Shown: positions 26,662 through 34,905 of the stretch, piece after piece
How positions within the stretch are numbered: the stretch's first letter is position 1
Layout: every line of letters starts with the position of its first letter
NCBI RefSeq assembly: GCF_002160015.1
Contig: NZ_NFJT01000016.1
Span: 1-64,000 of the forward strand
Direction: 5' to 3'
Length of the DNA: 64,000 bases
Source of the DNA: Anaerofilum sp. An201
GTDB lineage: Bacteria; Bacillota; Clostridia; Oscillospirales; Ruminococcaceae
The notes under the pieces: model-generated
The model's input: the letters and a program-made list of their open reading frames with translations, nothing else
Told to the model about the DNA's origin: nothing
Databases searched by the model: none
Position numbers and translations under genes: made by a program

Positions 26662-27105
26662 ATGCCTACGCTGTATGTTATGGTGGGGATTCCCGCTTCG
26701 GAAAAATCGACCTGGGCGAGTCATCAGAAAAACGCTGTTGTTGTAAGTTCCGATGCAATTCGGGAAGAGTTCTTTGGTTCTGCAAAGGTGCAGAAATCCC
26801 CGAAAATGGTTTTTGCTGAGTTTCATCAGAGAATCCGTTTGGCTTTGGCCGCCGGCCGAGATGTTATCGCGGATGCTACCCACGTTTCCTTGAATAGCCG
26901 ACTGGAGACTCTTCGCAACGTACCGACCGGGACGACAAAAGTCGCCGTCCTTGCTGATGTACCTCTGGAAAAAGCTCTGCAAAACAATCTGAAACGGGAA
27001 CGCCATGTTCCTGAGCATGTCATTCGACGGATGTTTCAGCGTCTGTGCCATGAGCCTTTATCTTTGGATGAAGGATTCGACGAAATCATCTGCTTAAAAT
27101 TCTGA
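26662..27105 (+). CDS. P-loop kinase-like protein with altered Walker A
   Basis: 147 residues, ATG 26662 after AGGAGG. The fold signature is that of AAA_33 / polynucleotide-kinase-type P-loop proteins: MPTLYVMVGIPASEKSTWA at the N terminus, VVSSDAIREEFFG, and ADATHVSLNSR. The expected Walker A GxxxxGK[ST] reads GIPASEKST, so the Gly before Lys is Glu. This could weaken or abolish NTP binding, or mark a new variant. First gene of an operon that leads to the DNA ligase, so an end-processing role is plausible. Confidence 0.75.
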   Translation: MPTLYVMVGIPASEKSTWASHQKNAVVVSSDAIREEFFGSAKVQKSPKMVFAEFHQRIRLALAAGRDVIADATHVSLNSRLETLRNVPTGTTKVAVLADVPLEKALQNNLKRERHVPEHVIRRMFQRLCHEPLSLDEGFDEIICLKF

Positions 27106-27122
27106 GATTGGGAGGAAAAGTT

Positions 27123-27539
27123 ATGACTATTAAAGGCTGGGCTATTTTCGGTATCGTCACCGCATGCGTAATTGTATTTACTGCTGTGGCGTTTCTCTTT
27201 GTGAACGAAAATATGGCTCGCAGTAAAAAGCGGATTTTTACAAGTCTGGGAGTAGTTTTGGTCGCCGGGTCGCTCATTATAGGTGCGTTTGCTGGCTTGC
27301 ATTGGTATTATACTGAAACGGCTGAGGGTCGCAGAGCAGTTATCGACCAGCAGAGTAATATCAACAATGGGCTTGAACGAACCATCAATATTCTCAATGC
27401 GGATGGGGAAGTCATCCGCACCTATACAGGCGTTATTGATATTGAGGGAAACGACGGCGGGTATGTAGTCTTTGATTACAACGGAAGGCGTTACACCTAC
27501 TATAACTGCTACCTGGAGTCGATTGCAGATATCGAATGA
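27123..27539 (+). CDS. Two-helix membrane protein
   Basis: 138 residues after GGGAGG. Two hydrophobic helices (about 5-27 and 38-60) and a C-terminal domain of about 75 residues (DIEGNDGGYVVFDYNGRRY) with alternating polar and aromatic residues, probably a small beta structure outside or inside the membrane. I do not recognise a named family. It sits between the P-loop gene and the ligase run. Confidence 0.65.
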   Translation: MTIKGWAIFGIVTACVIVFTAVAFLFVNENMARSKKRIFTSLGVVLVAGSLIIGAFAGLHWYYTETAEGRRAVIDQQSNINNGLERTINILNADGEVIRTYTGVIDIEGNDGGYVVFDYNGRRYTYYNCYLESIADIE

Positions 27540-27615
27540 GCAAAAACTTTGGTGCATTCCTCCTCAGCCTTCAGGCGGGGGGAGAGAGCGCCAGAAAAAT
27601 GAAAGGACATACGCT

Positions 27616-28005
27616 ATGGAAAAAGTAAAGCCTTGTACGGCTCAGTACGACCGCACGGTTTACAGTTCGTTTCGCACCAGGGATATTTTGACCCGGGGTT
27701 TTGATGAAATCCAAATCCTGCTTCGATATCTGTATATGAACGAAGACCATGCCATCATTTTCGATAACGGCCTCTGTAAACTTGAAATCAAGATGACGCC
27801 CAGCATGAATTTAACGGCGCGTAATCTGAATTTTCCCGATTTCCCCGCGACTCATCGGCCGATTGAACTGCCGGAACTTTTGGGAATCATCGAGCAGCTG
27901 GAAGAAACTCCGGCGGTCGAATACCCCGACAGTTTCGCGAATCGTTGGGAAAAAGTGAAAACCATCTGTGCAAGCACGATGGTCCAGAACCAAATCAAAA
28001 AATAA
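27616..28005 (+). CDS. Small protein of unknown function, ligase operon
   Basis: 129 residues from ATG 27616 after GAAAGGA. Soluble, with no motif I know; sequence such as TRGFDEIQILLRYLYMN and HAIIFDNGLCKLEIK looks like a compact alpha/beta protein. It ends 14 bases before ligA, which suggests shared expression. The 75 bases before it include a GC-rich stretch that may fold. Confidence 0.6.
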   Translation: MEKVKPCTAQYDRTVYSSFRTRDILTRGFDEIQILLRYLYMNEDHAIIFDNGLCKLEIKMTPSMNLTARNLNFPDFPATHRPIELPELLGIIEQLEETPAVEYPDSFANRWEKVKTICASTMVQNQIKK

Positions 28006-28019
28006 CGGAGGAAACAGCT

Positions 28020-30314
28020 ATGAATATCCATGAACTGCGTAAGAAAATCAAAGAATATGCCGATGCGTACTACAACGAAGACGCTCCGCTCGTTACCGAT
28101 GAGGAGTATGATGCTCTGATGCACGAACTGCGCCGTCTGGAAGCTGAAAATCCGGAAGCGGTCGCTCCTGACAGCCCCACACAAGTTGTGGGCGGTAAAC
28201 GGGTACTTGGTATCCCGGTCGAACACAAGGTCCCCATGCTGTCTCTGCTGGATGTTTTCTCGGATAAGGAGGTAAAAGACTTTCTAAAGGATATCTGGGC
28301 AAGTTTCCCGGATGCTGCGTTTTCTGTGGAGCGGAAAATCGACGGTTTGAGCTTGTCCCTCGTATATGAGGATGGCGTACTCATTCAGGCGAGTACGCGC
28401 GGCGATGGGCATATGGGCGAAGATGTGACCGAAAATGTCCTTGCCCTAAACAGTGTTCCGAAACGAATCGAAACGGATGTTCACCATCTGGAACTGCGTG
28501 GCGAGTGCTTCATGTCCGAGGCTGATTTTGAACGTACTAATGAGGAGCAGCTGGCCGCCGGGAAGAAGTTGTTCGCCAATCCCCGCAACTGTGCGGCTGG
28601 CACTCTGCGCCAATCTGACCCCCTGCTTGCCGCCAAACGCAATTTGCAGGTTATCATTTTCAATGTGCAGGATTCAGATGCTGATGTCGGTCATGCCATG
28701 AACATGAATGGTTCTCACTGGTTTCAGATGGACTATTTGAAACAGCGTGGCTTTGTAACAGCAAATGCTTTCTGGGCTCACGAGGAACGCGAGGTGTTGG
28801 CCGGAATCGAGTACATTGGGAACGGCCGAGCCGATTTGGGTTATCCCATTGACGGTGCTGTTGTGAAGGTGGATAGCCTGCGTCAGCGTCGCGAACTGGG
28901 AGAACGCACTAAGAGTCCCAAATGGGCTATTGCGTTCAAATATCCTGCCGAAGAAAAATCGACAGTCCTGCGGAATATCGCTTTGCAGACTGGCCGAACT
29001 GGCCGTATCACGCCGGTGGCCGAGTTTGACCCGGTGCGCCTTGCAGGCACAACGGTCGTTCGAGCAACACTTCACAATCAGGCATTTATCGACTCTTTGG
29101 ACGTACGTATCGGCGACACGATTGTCGTTCACAAGAGCGGCGATATCATCCCGAAAATCACTATGGTTGAAAAGGAGAAACGTCCGGCTAAAACGGTCCC
29201 GTTCCGTATTAAATTCTGTCCTGTCTGCGGTGCCCCGGTGGAACGCCGGATGCAGAAAGACGGGGAAAGCGTAGACCTGTATTGCTCCAATGCAGAGTGT
29301 CCCGCCAAGGTTGTGAACCGTATCATCCATTTTGCATCCCGCGAATGCATGGACATCAAAGGCCTTGGGCCGTCTATCATTGAGGCTCTGTGCGCTGAAA
29401 CTGAAGAAGGGGAATACAGGGAAGTCCTGATGGACGATTTCCACCCCGGCTGGTTCCAGGGCGAATATACCGCCAAGCAGCGAGCGAATGCCGCACGGAT
29501 TTTCGAGCGATATCTGGATACGACCGTTTATCTGTTGTGCAGTGATTTTGATGGCAAGGTTGATTATCTCAGTGGCGTCAAAGTCTCTGAAACTGATATT
29601 CGGGATATGCAGAAAACGGGCCTGCTCTGTGTGAAGGAAGGGAACGGCAATGTTCGTGAAATCCCCATTGAAAGCGTTGTCCGAATCGACACGACCCGGA
29701 CGGCGGTGCGTACACCGGCCGACCTGTATTATCTGTCCCGGTGGGAATTGGTATGTGCCTGCGGTGACAGCGAGAAAATCGCGAATACTCTGATGGCTGC
29801 TTTGGAAAAATCCAAAGGCAAGCCGGCTGAGCGCCTCCTAAAAGGACTTGGCTGGGAAAATGTTGGCGGCCATGTGGCTCGTATCCTTCTGGAAGCCTAT
29901 GGAAGTCTTGAGGAGCTGTTCCGTGCCCGCCGGGCCTATGAAGAAATTTCCCAATTAGATGGCATTGGCCCTGGCATTGCACAGGATATCGCGAATATGC
30001 TGAATGATGAGGGAATGCGCCAGGAGATTCGGCGGCTGGGCAGTGCTGGTTTGCGCATGGACCACGAAACGATTCAGGTGCAAGATGCGAAACTGACCGG
30101 AAAAACTTTTGTTATCACTGGCACACTTCCGGGGATGTCCCGGGATGAGGCAAAGTCTTTCATCGAGAAAAATGGTGGTAAGGTCTCCAGCAGCGTAAGC
30201 AAAAAGACGAACTATCTGTTGGCCGGTGAAGCCGCTGGCAGCAAGTTGGAGAAAGCCATTTCGCTGGGAATCACGGTGATTTCCGAGGAAGACCTTCGCG
30301 GAATGATTGGCTGA
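28020..30314 (+). CDS. ligA: NAD-dependent DNA ligase
   Basis: 764 residues; CGGAGGA precedes ATG 28020. It seals nicks using NAD+. Domains in order: Ia-type start (YYNEDAPLVTDEEYDALM), adenylation domain with active-site Lys in ERKIDGLS (about 106), OB region (GRTGRITPVAEFDPV), a four-cysteine zinc finger (CPVCGAP...CSNAECPAKV, about 400-432), helix-hairpin-helix repeats and a C-terminal BRCT domain (from about 690, TFVITGTLPGMSRDEA). The protein is about 90 residues longer than typical LigA; the extra part lies between the zinc finger and the HhH region (about 460-580). This is probably an element-borne second ligase. Confidence 0.93.
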   Translation: MNIHELRKKIKEYADAYYNEDAPLVTDEEYDALMHELRRLEAENPEAVAPDSPTQVVGGKRVLGIPVEHKVPMLSLLDVFSDKEVKDFLKDIWASFPDAAFSVERKIDGLSLSLVYEDGVLIQASTRGDGHMGEDVTENVLALNSVPKRIETDVHHLELRGECFMSEADFERTNEEQLAAGKKLFANPRNCAAGTLRQSDPLLAAKRNLQVIIFNVQDSDADVGHAMNMNGSHWFQMDYLKQRGFVTANAFWAHEEREVLAGIEYIGNGRADLGYPIDGAVVKVDSLRQRRELGERTKSPKWAIAFKYPAEEKSTVLRNIALQTGRTGRITPVAEFDPVRLAGTTVVRATLHNQAFIDSLDVRIGDTIVVHKSGDIIPKITMVEKEKRPAKTVPFRIKFCPVCGAPVERRMQKDGESVDLYCSNAECPAKVVNRIIHFASRECMDIKGLGPSIIEALCAETEEGEYREVLMDDFHPGWFQGEYTAKQRANAARIFERYLDTTVYLLCSDFDGKVDYLSGVKVSETDIRDMQKTGLLCVKEGNGNVREIPIESVVRIDTTRTAVRTPADLYYLSRWELVCACGDSEKIANTLMAALEKSKGKPAERLLKGLGWENVGGHVARILLEAYGSLEELFRARRAYEEISQLDGIGPGIAQDIANMLNDEGMRQEIRRLGSAGLRMDHETIQVQDAKLTGKTFVITGTLPGMSRDEAKSFIEKNGGKVSSSVSKKTNYLLAGEAAGSKLEKAISLGITVISEEDLRGMIG

Positions 30315-30338
30315 TGCCAAAGATGGGAGGATAAATGT

Positions 30339-30671
30339 ATGCATACAGGCCAGTTGCACTATTACGAAAAGTGCAAAATTCGCAATGTGGCATACGCTGA
30401 TAAGATGGAGTATCTTTCGTTTGATGTGGAGAGTGAAAGCGGTGCTCACTTGAATACTATCAGTGTTTGTAACCGTACAGTGAAGGACGATATCCGTAAA
30501 TTGCTTTCACATCCGACCATACGTCTTTTCTGGGCATATGGAATGGTCGATGTAGACATCTGGAAAAAGAATTCAGATGTTTATATTATCGAATGGAGCC
30601 CATACGATGGCTTTGCTTGCGAATATGAAGTGAGTGAGGAGGAGCTGAAAAAGCTCCTCCAAGGTAATTAA
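30339..30671 (+). CDS. Small protein of unknown function
   Basis: 110 residues after GGGAGG, 24 bases downstream of ligA. Contains LFWAYGMVDVDIWKKNSDVY and ends in a Glu/Lys helix (SEEELKKLLQGN). No recognisable motif or membrane segment. Probably the last gene of the ligase operon, since an inverted repeat and a new promoter follow. Confidence 0.6.
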   Translation: MHTGQLHYYEKCKIRNVAYADKMEYLSFDVESESGAHLNTISVCNRTVKDDIRKLLSHPTIRLFWAYGMVDVDIWKKNSDVYIIEWSPYDGFACEYEVSEEELKKLLQGN

Positions 30672-30732
30672 ATCTTATAGAATGAGCTGCGGATTATGCT
30701 CGGGGACGCTCTGGCTCGATTCTTTTTGCACA

Positions 30733-30768
30733 TCGCTTGTTTTTGGCAAGCGATAAAAACAAGCGATT
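30733..30768. terminator. Perfect 13-bp inverted repeat, probable terminator
   Basis: ATCGCTTGTTTTT (30733) pairs with AAAAACAAGCGAT. It lies between two operons and could stop transcription in either direction. Confidence 0.55.
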
Positions 30769-30784
30769 GAAACCAAGGCTAACG

Positions 30785-30890
30785 CTTGCCCCGAAAAGTA
30801 GCATATAATACATTTATCAAAGAATAGAATGCGGATACTGTGTCACGGAAGTGATGCGGTATCCGCGTTTTTTCTTTGTTTACATACATA
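30785..30890 (+). promoter_or_regulatory. Class B promoter with long hairpin leader
   Basis: CCCCGAAAAG (30789) precedes TATAAT (30804). CAAAGAA pairs with TTCTTTG; GCGGATAC (30831) pairs with GTATCCGC (30859); the cap is CAC-GGAA-GTG, a GNRA-type loop. TACATACATA follows at 30881. Confidence 0.75.
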
Positions 30891-30926
30891 ATTTCGAAAA
30901 AACATGAGGAAAGGTACAGGTGTTTT

Positions 30927-31892
30927 ATGGATTTTGAAACTTTGAAAAACGATTTTTTGCTCGCAGATGGAGCGTCTGGGAAAATTCGCTTTGCCACAAA
31001 AAATTGGGTCATCTGGGCAACCTTGTTCACGCTGACCAAGGATGTCGCTGTCGTCTACTATGTCGATGCCGCCAAGAACCGCGATGATGTACAGAAGTAC
31101 GGATTCTCGTTTGAGGAAAAGGCAGATTTGGCGGCATTTGTTAATCGGAAGACCGGCCGAATTATCCTGCCGAACTATCACTTCCGAAACATTTTGGATG
31201 GTGTGCCCGAGGAAGTTGAAACCGATTTTACGACGCTGACCCGTGAGGCCGCTCGGAAAATCCTGGAAACCGCAGAAAAAATGGTTGAAGCGGACCCGAT
31301 TCCGCCGCTGTCTCTCAGCTACGCGAATAGTGTGGAGCGCGAGGCCCAGTACCGCTATATTGATGGCGGGCGTCGGAAAGAAGCGCAGTTCGATGAGCTG
31401 TGTTCCGAGATGCCGGCTGACATCTTGCTCGATTGCTTTTGCGAGGCGCCGGGCTGGGAAGAAAAGGCCGCTGCTGATTGGCTGGCCGCTCCGGTCCGGT
31501 ATTCGGAACGCACCAATCGCGATGACATGTTATGGAAGAAGTCCTATGAAATCGCGGTCAATTCGCGCATTAAAAGCTACGAAATGGACGAGAACTGCGT
31601 GGAACATGTCCGCAAGGATGTGATGGACGCTATTCGCAAAATGAATGCGAAGAATGTCAGCGTTGAGTTCCTGTGTGCAGATGGCTCTGTGTCGAATACC
31701 AAAATCGAAGGCAGAGCTTTTTCAAGCTCCGATTCCGGCGCTTCCGTAAGCATGCTTTCGCTCTGGCGTATTTCGCCGGAGTCTGAGCGGCGTCGGGTAG
31801 CCCAAGCCGTAGGCAATGAGCACAGCGATATGCCGTTCAGTTCGATTCTGAGAATTTCCTATAAGGGAAAAACCCTTTGGGAAAAGAAATAA
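30927..31892 (+). CDS. Protein of unknown function
   Basis: 321 residues from ATG 30927 (GAGGAAAGG upstream, about 15 bases). Soluble and mixed alpha/beta. N-terminal FATKNWVIWATLFTLTKDVAV and mid-protein DELCSEMPADILLDCFCEAPGW are not motifs I can name. First gene behind a class B promoter. It resembles no replication or defence family I can identify. Confidence 0.65.
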   Translation: MDFETLKNDFLLADGASGKIRFATKNWVIWATLFTLTKDVAVVYYVDAAKNRDDVQKYGFSFEEKADLAAFVNRKTGRIILPNYHFRNILDGVPEEVETDFTTLTREAARKILETAEKMVEADPIPPLSLSYANSVEREAQYRYIDGGRRKEAQFDELCSEMPADILLDCFCEAPGWEEKAAADWLAAPVRYSERTNRDDMLWKKSYEIAVNSRIKSYEMDENCVEHVRKDVMDAIRKMNAKNVSVEFLCADGSVSNTKIEGRAFSSSDSGASVSMLSLWRISPESERRRVAQAVGNEHSDMPFSSILRISYKGKTLWEKK

Positions 31893-31917
31893 ACCCAGGA
31901 GGGGTTGACGATGAAAT

Positions 31918-32271
31918 ATGGAAAAACTGATTTGGGGTGAACATCAGTTCACCATCGTGGATTTTGTGCCTCTCGGATATGAAGTTTGGAACGTTCGGGG
32001 ATTCGTTGAAGGCTATCTGCCTCTCTGCCGAATTGCTGCACGCCAGCCTTTCCCGGGTGGCCGTAACATCGAAACCGACACGCTCAAGGCGATAAAGGCT
32101 GAGGGCGCTGAGGAGATTCTGGCGGCAGCCGGATACGGGTTCAACACTCTTCAGAAGATGGAGCAGTGTCTGAAACGGCACAAGAATCCGAAACCGGGTA
32201 CGGGAGCTTATCTGGATTGCAAAAAAGTCCGGGCCGCGATTCCGTATGCGCGGAAACTCAAGTGGAGCTGA
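31918..32271 (+). CDS. Small protein of unknown function with overlapping start
   Basis: 117 residues. The ribosome site AGGAGGGG (31898-31905) fits better with an ATG at 31911 in another frame, which encodes only nine residues (MKYGKTDLG) and ends inside this gene. ATG 31918 is the first in-frame start. The C-terminal half (LDCKKVRAAIPYARKLKWS) is basic. Function unknown. Confidence 0.6.
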   Translation: MEKLIWGEHQFTIVDFVPLGYEVWNVRGFVEGYLPLCRIAARQPFPGGRNIETDTLKAIKAEGAEEILAAAGYGFNTLQKMEQCLKRHKNPKPGTGAYLDCKKVRAAIPYARKLKWS

Positions 32272-32300
32272 TTGGGGCTCAATAAAATATCGTTATCGGA

Positions 32301-32361
32301 ACAGAATGCAAGTCGTGCGCTGAGTGATGTGCGGCTTGCATTCTGTTTTTCCGTTTACATA
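32301..32361 (+). promoter_or_regulatory. Long hairpin leader with TACATA box
   Basis: ACAGAATGCAAG (32301) pairs perfectly with CTTGCATTCTGT (32335), followed by TTTTT, then TTTACATA and GGGAGG. It has the architecture of the class B leaders, but I see no CCCCGAAAAG before it. Confidence 0.6.
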
Positions 32362-32381
32362 GACAATCTTGGGAGGAAGAA

Positions 32382-32627
32382 ATGCAGATAATCACGAAAA
32401 AGTTTTTGGACCAGTTCAATGTGGCCGTGGGAGCAGAAATTGTTCTTTACGATGTCGCCGGACGGAAAATTTATTTTTTCCACAAAGGCCCGGACGACTA
32501 TCGTCTCAAGATGGTTCGAGGCAAACGACGGCTTCCCATTAAGGTCCGTAAATCAGATTTTCGGGTTCGGCTCAACGCCGACGGCAGCTTGACTTTCGGA
32601 GACGAAATTAAGGAGCTGCAAACCTGA
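32382..32627 (+). CDS. Small protein of unknown function
   Basis: 81 residues after TGGGAGGAAG. Basic and aromatic (GRKIYFFHKGPDDYRLKMVR), probably a small beta-rich domain. Co-directional with the next gene, 40 bases away. Confidence 0.6.
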   Translation: MQIITKKFLDQFNVAVGAEIVLYDVAGRKIYFFHKGPDDYRLKMVRGKRRLPIKVRKSDFRVRLNADGSLTFGDEIKELQT

Positions 32628-32667
32628 ATAATAAATTAGCCCGCTTTATGGGCAGGAGGGTACAAGT

Positions 32668-33210
32668 ATGTATCAAAAGTATTCAATGTATCGTAACGAC
32701 GAAACGGTTTTTTCTCCATACGTTCTTAAAAAACTCTGTGCAGAGGCAAAGGCAAACGCCGATGCTGGGATGCTTACGCTTTTTGGCGCAATGAGCGAAG
32801 ACGCCGTGCCCGTGGCTTTTACGGCCGATGTCCACCTGATGCGTCGAGCAAAAGAACGCCTTGGCACGAGCTATGCCGAAATTGTGATGGCAGATGTCAT
32901 TCGCGCCGCAGAACACAGTGAAACGCTTGGTCAAGCGATTCTGGATGCGATGGATGACGCTGGCGACAACGGAAAAAAGTTCAATATACTGGCGATTTGG
33001 ATTGAGGAACAGGACCTTTTTGCCTATCTTTTCTGCTATGAGTCGCGAGTGCATATCACTACTGTATTGAGTTTTAAGCGCGTGTACTTTGTAAATCCAT
33101 ATGTGGTTTTTTTCCGTGTTTTAAAATGCGGAAAGACCTTGAGTGGGTATGGGGAGTCTGGGCGTTTTGCTCCGTCAGCAATGCGGAAATTTAAAAATGC
33201 CATGGTCTAA
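32668..33210 (+). CDS. Protein of unknown function
   Basis: 180 residues after CAGGAGGG. N-terminal helices, then HLMRRAKERLGTSYAEIVMAD and DLFAYLFCYESRVHITTVLSF, which suggests a small alpha/beta protein. A basic C terminus (SAMRKFKNAMV). I could not match it to a toxin or nuclease family with confidence. A strong terminator follows. Confidence 0.65.
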   Translation: MYQKYSMYRNDETVFSPYVLKKLCAEAKANADAGMLTLFGAMSEDAVPVAFTADVHLMRRAKERLGTSYAEIVMADVIRAAEHSETLGQAILDAMDDAGDNGKKFNILAIWIEEQDLFAYLFCYESRVHITTVLSFKRVYFVNPYVVFFRVLKCGKTLSGYGESGRFAPSAMRKFKNAMV

Positions 33211-33233
33211 CCGAGTTCTATTTGGCAACCTGG

Positions 33234-33260
33234 GCCGGCAACAATCGTTGCCGGCTTTTT
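33234..33260 (+). terminator. Intrinsic terminator
   Basis: GCCGGCAAC pairs perfectly with GTTGCCGGC around AATC, followed by TTTTT. Confidence 0.9.
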
Positions 33261-33295
33261 ATGCATTTGGAGAAGCCCTCTATTTATGTGCAAAT

Positions 33296-33324
33296 TTGCT
33301 TTTTGTTGTAAAATATGGTATAAT
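33296..33324 (+). promoter_or_regulatory. Class A promoter of the RNase H-RecJ operon
   Basis: TTGCTT (33296), 17 bases, TATAAT (33319-33324) followed by TGGGG; the ATG lies 29 bases downstream. Confidence 0.75.
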
Positions 33325-33352
33325 TGGGGTAATATGAAAGGCGGTCAAAATT

Positions 33353-34855
33353 ATGGAGAACGCAAAGAAAAAATATTATGCAGTGCGGATTGGCCGCAAA
33401 CCGGGTATCTATGATACTTGGGATGAGTGCAACGATAATGTCTACGGATATTCTGGCGCAGTTTATAAGAGCTTTTTCTCGTTGGAAGAAGCCCGCGCTT
33501 TTCTGAATCCTGCGCAAAAGAAAAATGCAAAGAAACATCATTGTGTGGTCGAGGCGTATGTTGACGGCAGCTATGTTGATGGCCGAGCAGGTTGGGGATA
33601 CCTCCTTCTGCGTAATGGCTTTGGCCTTGTAAAAGGCTACGGCCCCTGCACAAAAGCACGTAACATTCGTAACATTGGCGGAGAAATCGAGAGTGCAGAA
33701 CGTGCAGTGATGAAAGCGGTCGAGTATGGCGCCGACCTTGTTCGTATCTATCATGACTACGAAGGCATTGGGCGTTGGGGCAACCGTGAATGGTCCCGAA
33801 ACAAACCCGATACGAAAGCGTACGCCGACTTTATCGCCGAGATGCGCAAAAAAATTGATATCGAATTCGTGAAAGTTAAAGGACATACCGGTGTTGTCTT
33901 CAACGAGATGGCCGACCGACTGGCCGCCAAGGGCGTAACTGCCACGGAAGTGGTGGAACAGCTGCTGGATGCTTGGAAAGACACATTCCCTGACGACGAT
34001 GAGGAGGAAGCTGAAATGGAAGATATGGAAAGCAAAATGGTCGAAGAAGTGGCTGAGAGCGGCGAAGAATTTAAGGATGTCCTTCCGGAAGGACCCGAAA
34101 ACGCAAATACTCCTGCGCCCGGTCCCGAGGATGTTGATAAGAGTAGCGAGGAGATTTCCGCTGAGCCGGCTCCGGCAGCCTTGGTTCCCGAGTGCGCTCC
34201 CTGCAAATACTCCAGTCTGGCAGAGTTCATCAAGACCTGGCGTAAGGCACAGGGCCTCACTCAGTATGAAATGGGCGTCCGGCTTAACGCGAACTGCATG
34301 AAAAGCTATGAGCGTGGCGAGCAAGTCGCGGTTTCCGCCGAAAAACTGCGTGAAATCTACAACGCTATGGCACCGGATGACCTGAACTTTGCTCAGTTCG
34401 TGCTGTTGTGGGCGGATGCGCTTCCTGCAGCCGTCCCTGAAGAAAAGCCGGATGTTTTTTCGCCCAATCCGAGCGATGCATCCACTCCGGAGTGTTTTGT
34501 TCCCGAAGAGGACAATCCGTATCCTCTGTGTGTCGGGGGAAAAGAAAAATGCAAGGACTGCTGTGTGTATGCGCACTACGAAGAGCACCATGACCCTTAC
34601 GCGACTCCGGCGCTTACCTCGGAAGAGGACGCGCACGGCAATTTGACTGAGGGCGAGGAGCCGGATACGTCTGTTGATGATTGGGATGCTTGGTGCTCCC
34701 AAAACGCCGATATGCTCTATGAGCTGGAGTTTTCCGCAGAGAACGGCGAAATCACTGAGGATATCCTGAAGGACGCCTGTGAGGCGAATGGTCTGGCTCT
34801 GCCGGCGGATGCAGGTAAGTGCCTTGCTGCTGTGAAAGACTTTTTGTCCGATTAA
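33353..34855 (+). CDS. RNase HI fused to an XRE-type HTH and cysteine-rich tail
   Basis: 500 residues. RNase HI removes RNA from RNA-DNA hybrids. Residues 6-55 form the viroplasmin-like hybrid-binding domain (YYAVRIGRKPGIYDTWDEC). The catalytic domain (about 65-195) shows the four acids in YVDGSY, GEIESAE, YHDYEG and NEMADRLA. A long acidic/Pro linker follows (about 205-285). Then LAEFIKTWRKAQGLTQYEMG and MKSYERGEQ (about 288-340) read as a helix-turn-helix, and the C-terminal third carries a CVGGKEKCKDCCVYAH cysteine cluster. The HTH and Cys parts are not standard for RNase HI and suggest DNA targeting. Next gene: RecJ-like nuclease, 50 bases on. Confidence 0.85.
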   Translation: MENAKKKYYAVRIGRKPGIYDTWDECNDNVYGYSGAVYKSFFSLEEARAFLNPAQKKNAKKHHCVVEAYVDGSYVDGRAGWGYLLLRNGFGLVKGYGPCTKARNIRNIGGEIESAERAVMKAVEYGADLVRIYHDYEGIGRWGNREWSRNKPDTKAYADFIAEMRKKIDIEFVKVKGHTGVVFNEMADRLAAKGVTATEVVEQLLDAWKDTFPDDDEEEAEMEDMESKMVEEVAESGEEFKDVLPEGPENANTPAPGPEDVDKSSEEISAEPAPAALVPECAPCKYSSLAEFIKTWRKAQGLTQYEMGVRLNANCMKSYERGEQVAVSAEKLREIYNAMAPDDLNFAQFVLLWADALPAAVPEEKPDVFSPNPSDASTPECFVPEEDNPYPLCVGGKEKCKDCCVYAHYEEHHDPYATPALTSEEDAHGNLTEGEEPDTSVDDWDAWCSQNADMLYELEFSAENGEITEDILKDACEANGLALPADAGKCLAAVKDFLSD

Positions 34856-34863
34856 CCAATACG

Positions 34864-34884
34864 CGGCCCCGTTTATCGGGGCCG
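34864..34884 (+). terminator. Hairpin between RNase H and RecJ genes
   Basis: CGGCCCCG pairs with CGGGGCCG around TTTAT. The T-run is weak, so readthrough into the next gene is likely. Confidence 0.5.
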
Positions 34885-34905
34885 TACTTATATAAGGAGA
34901 AGAGC

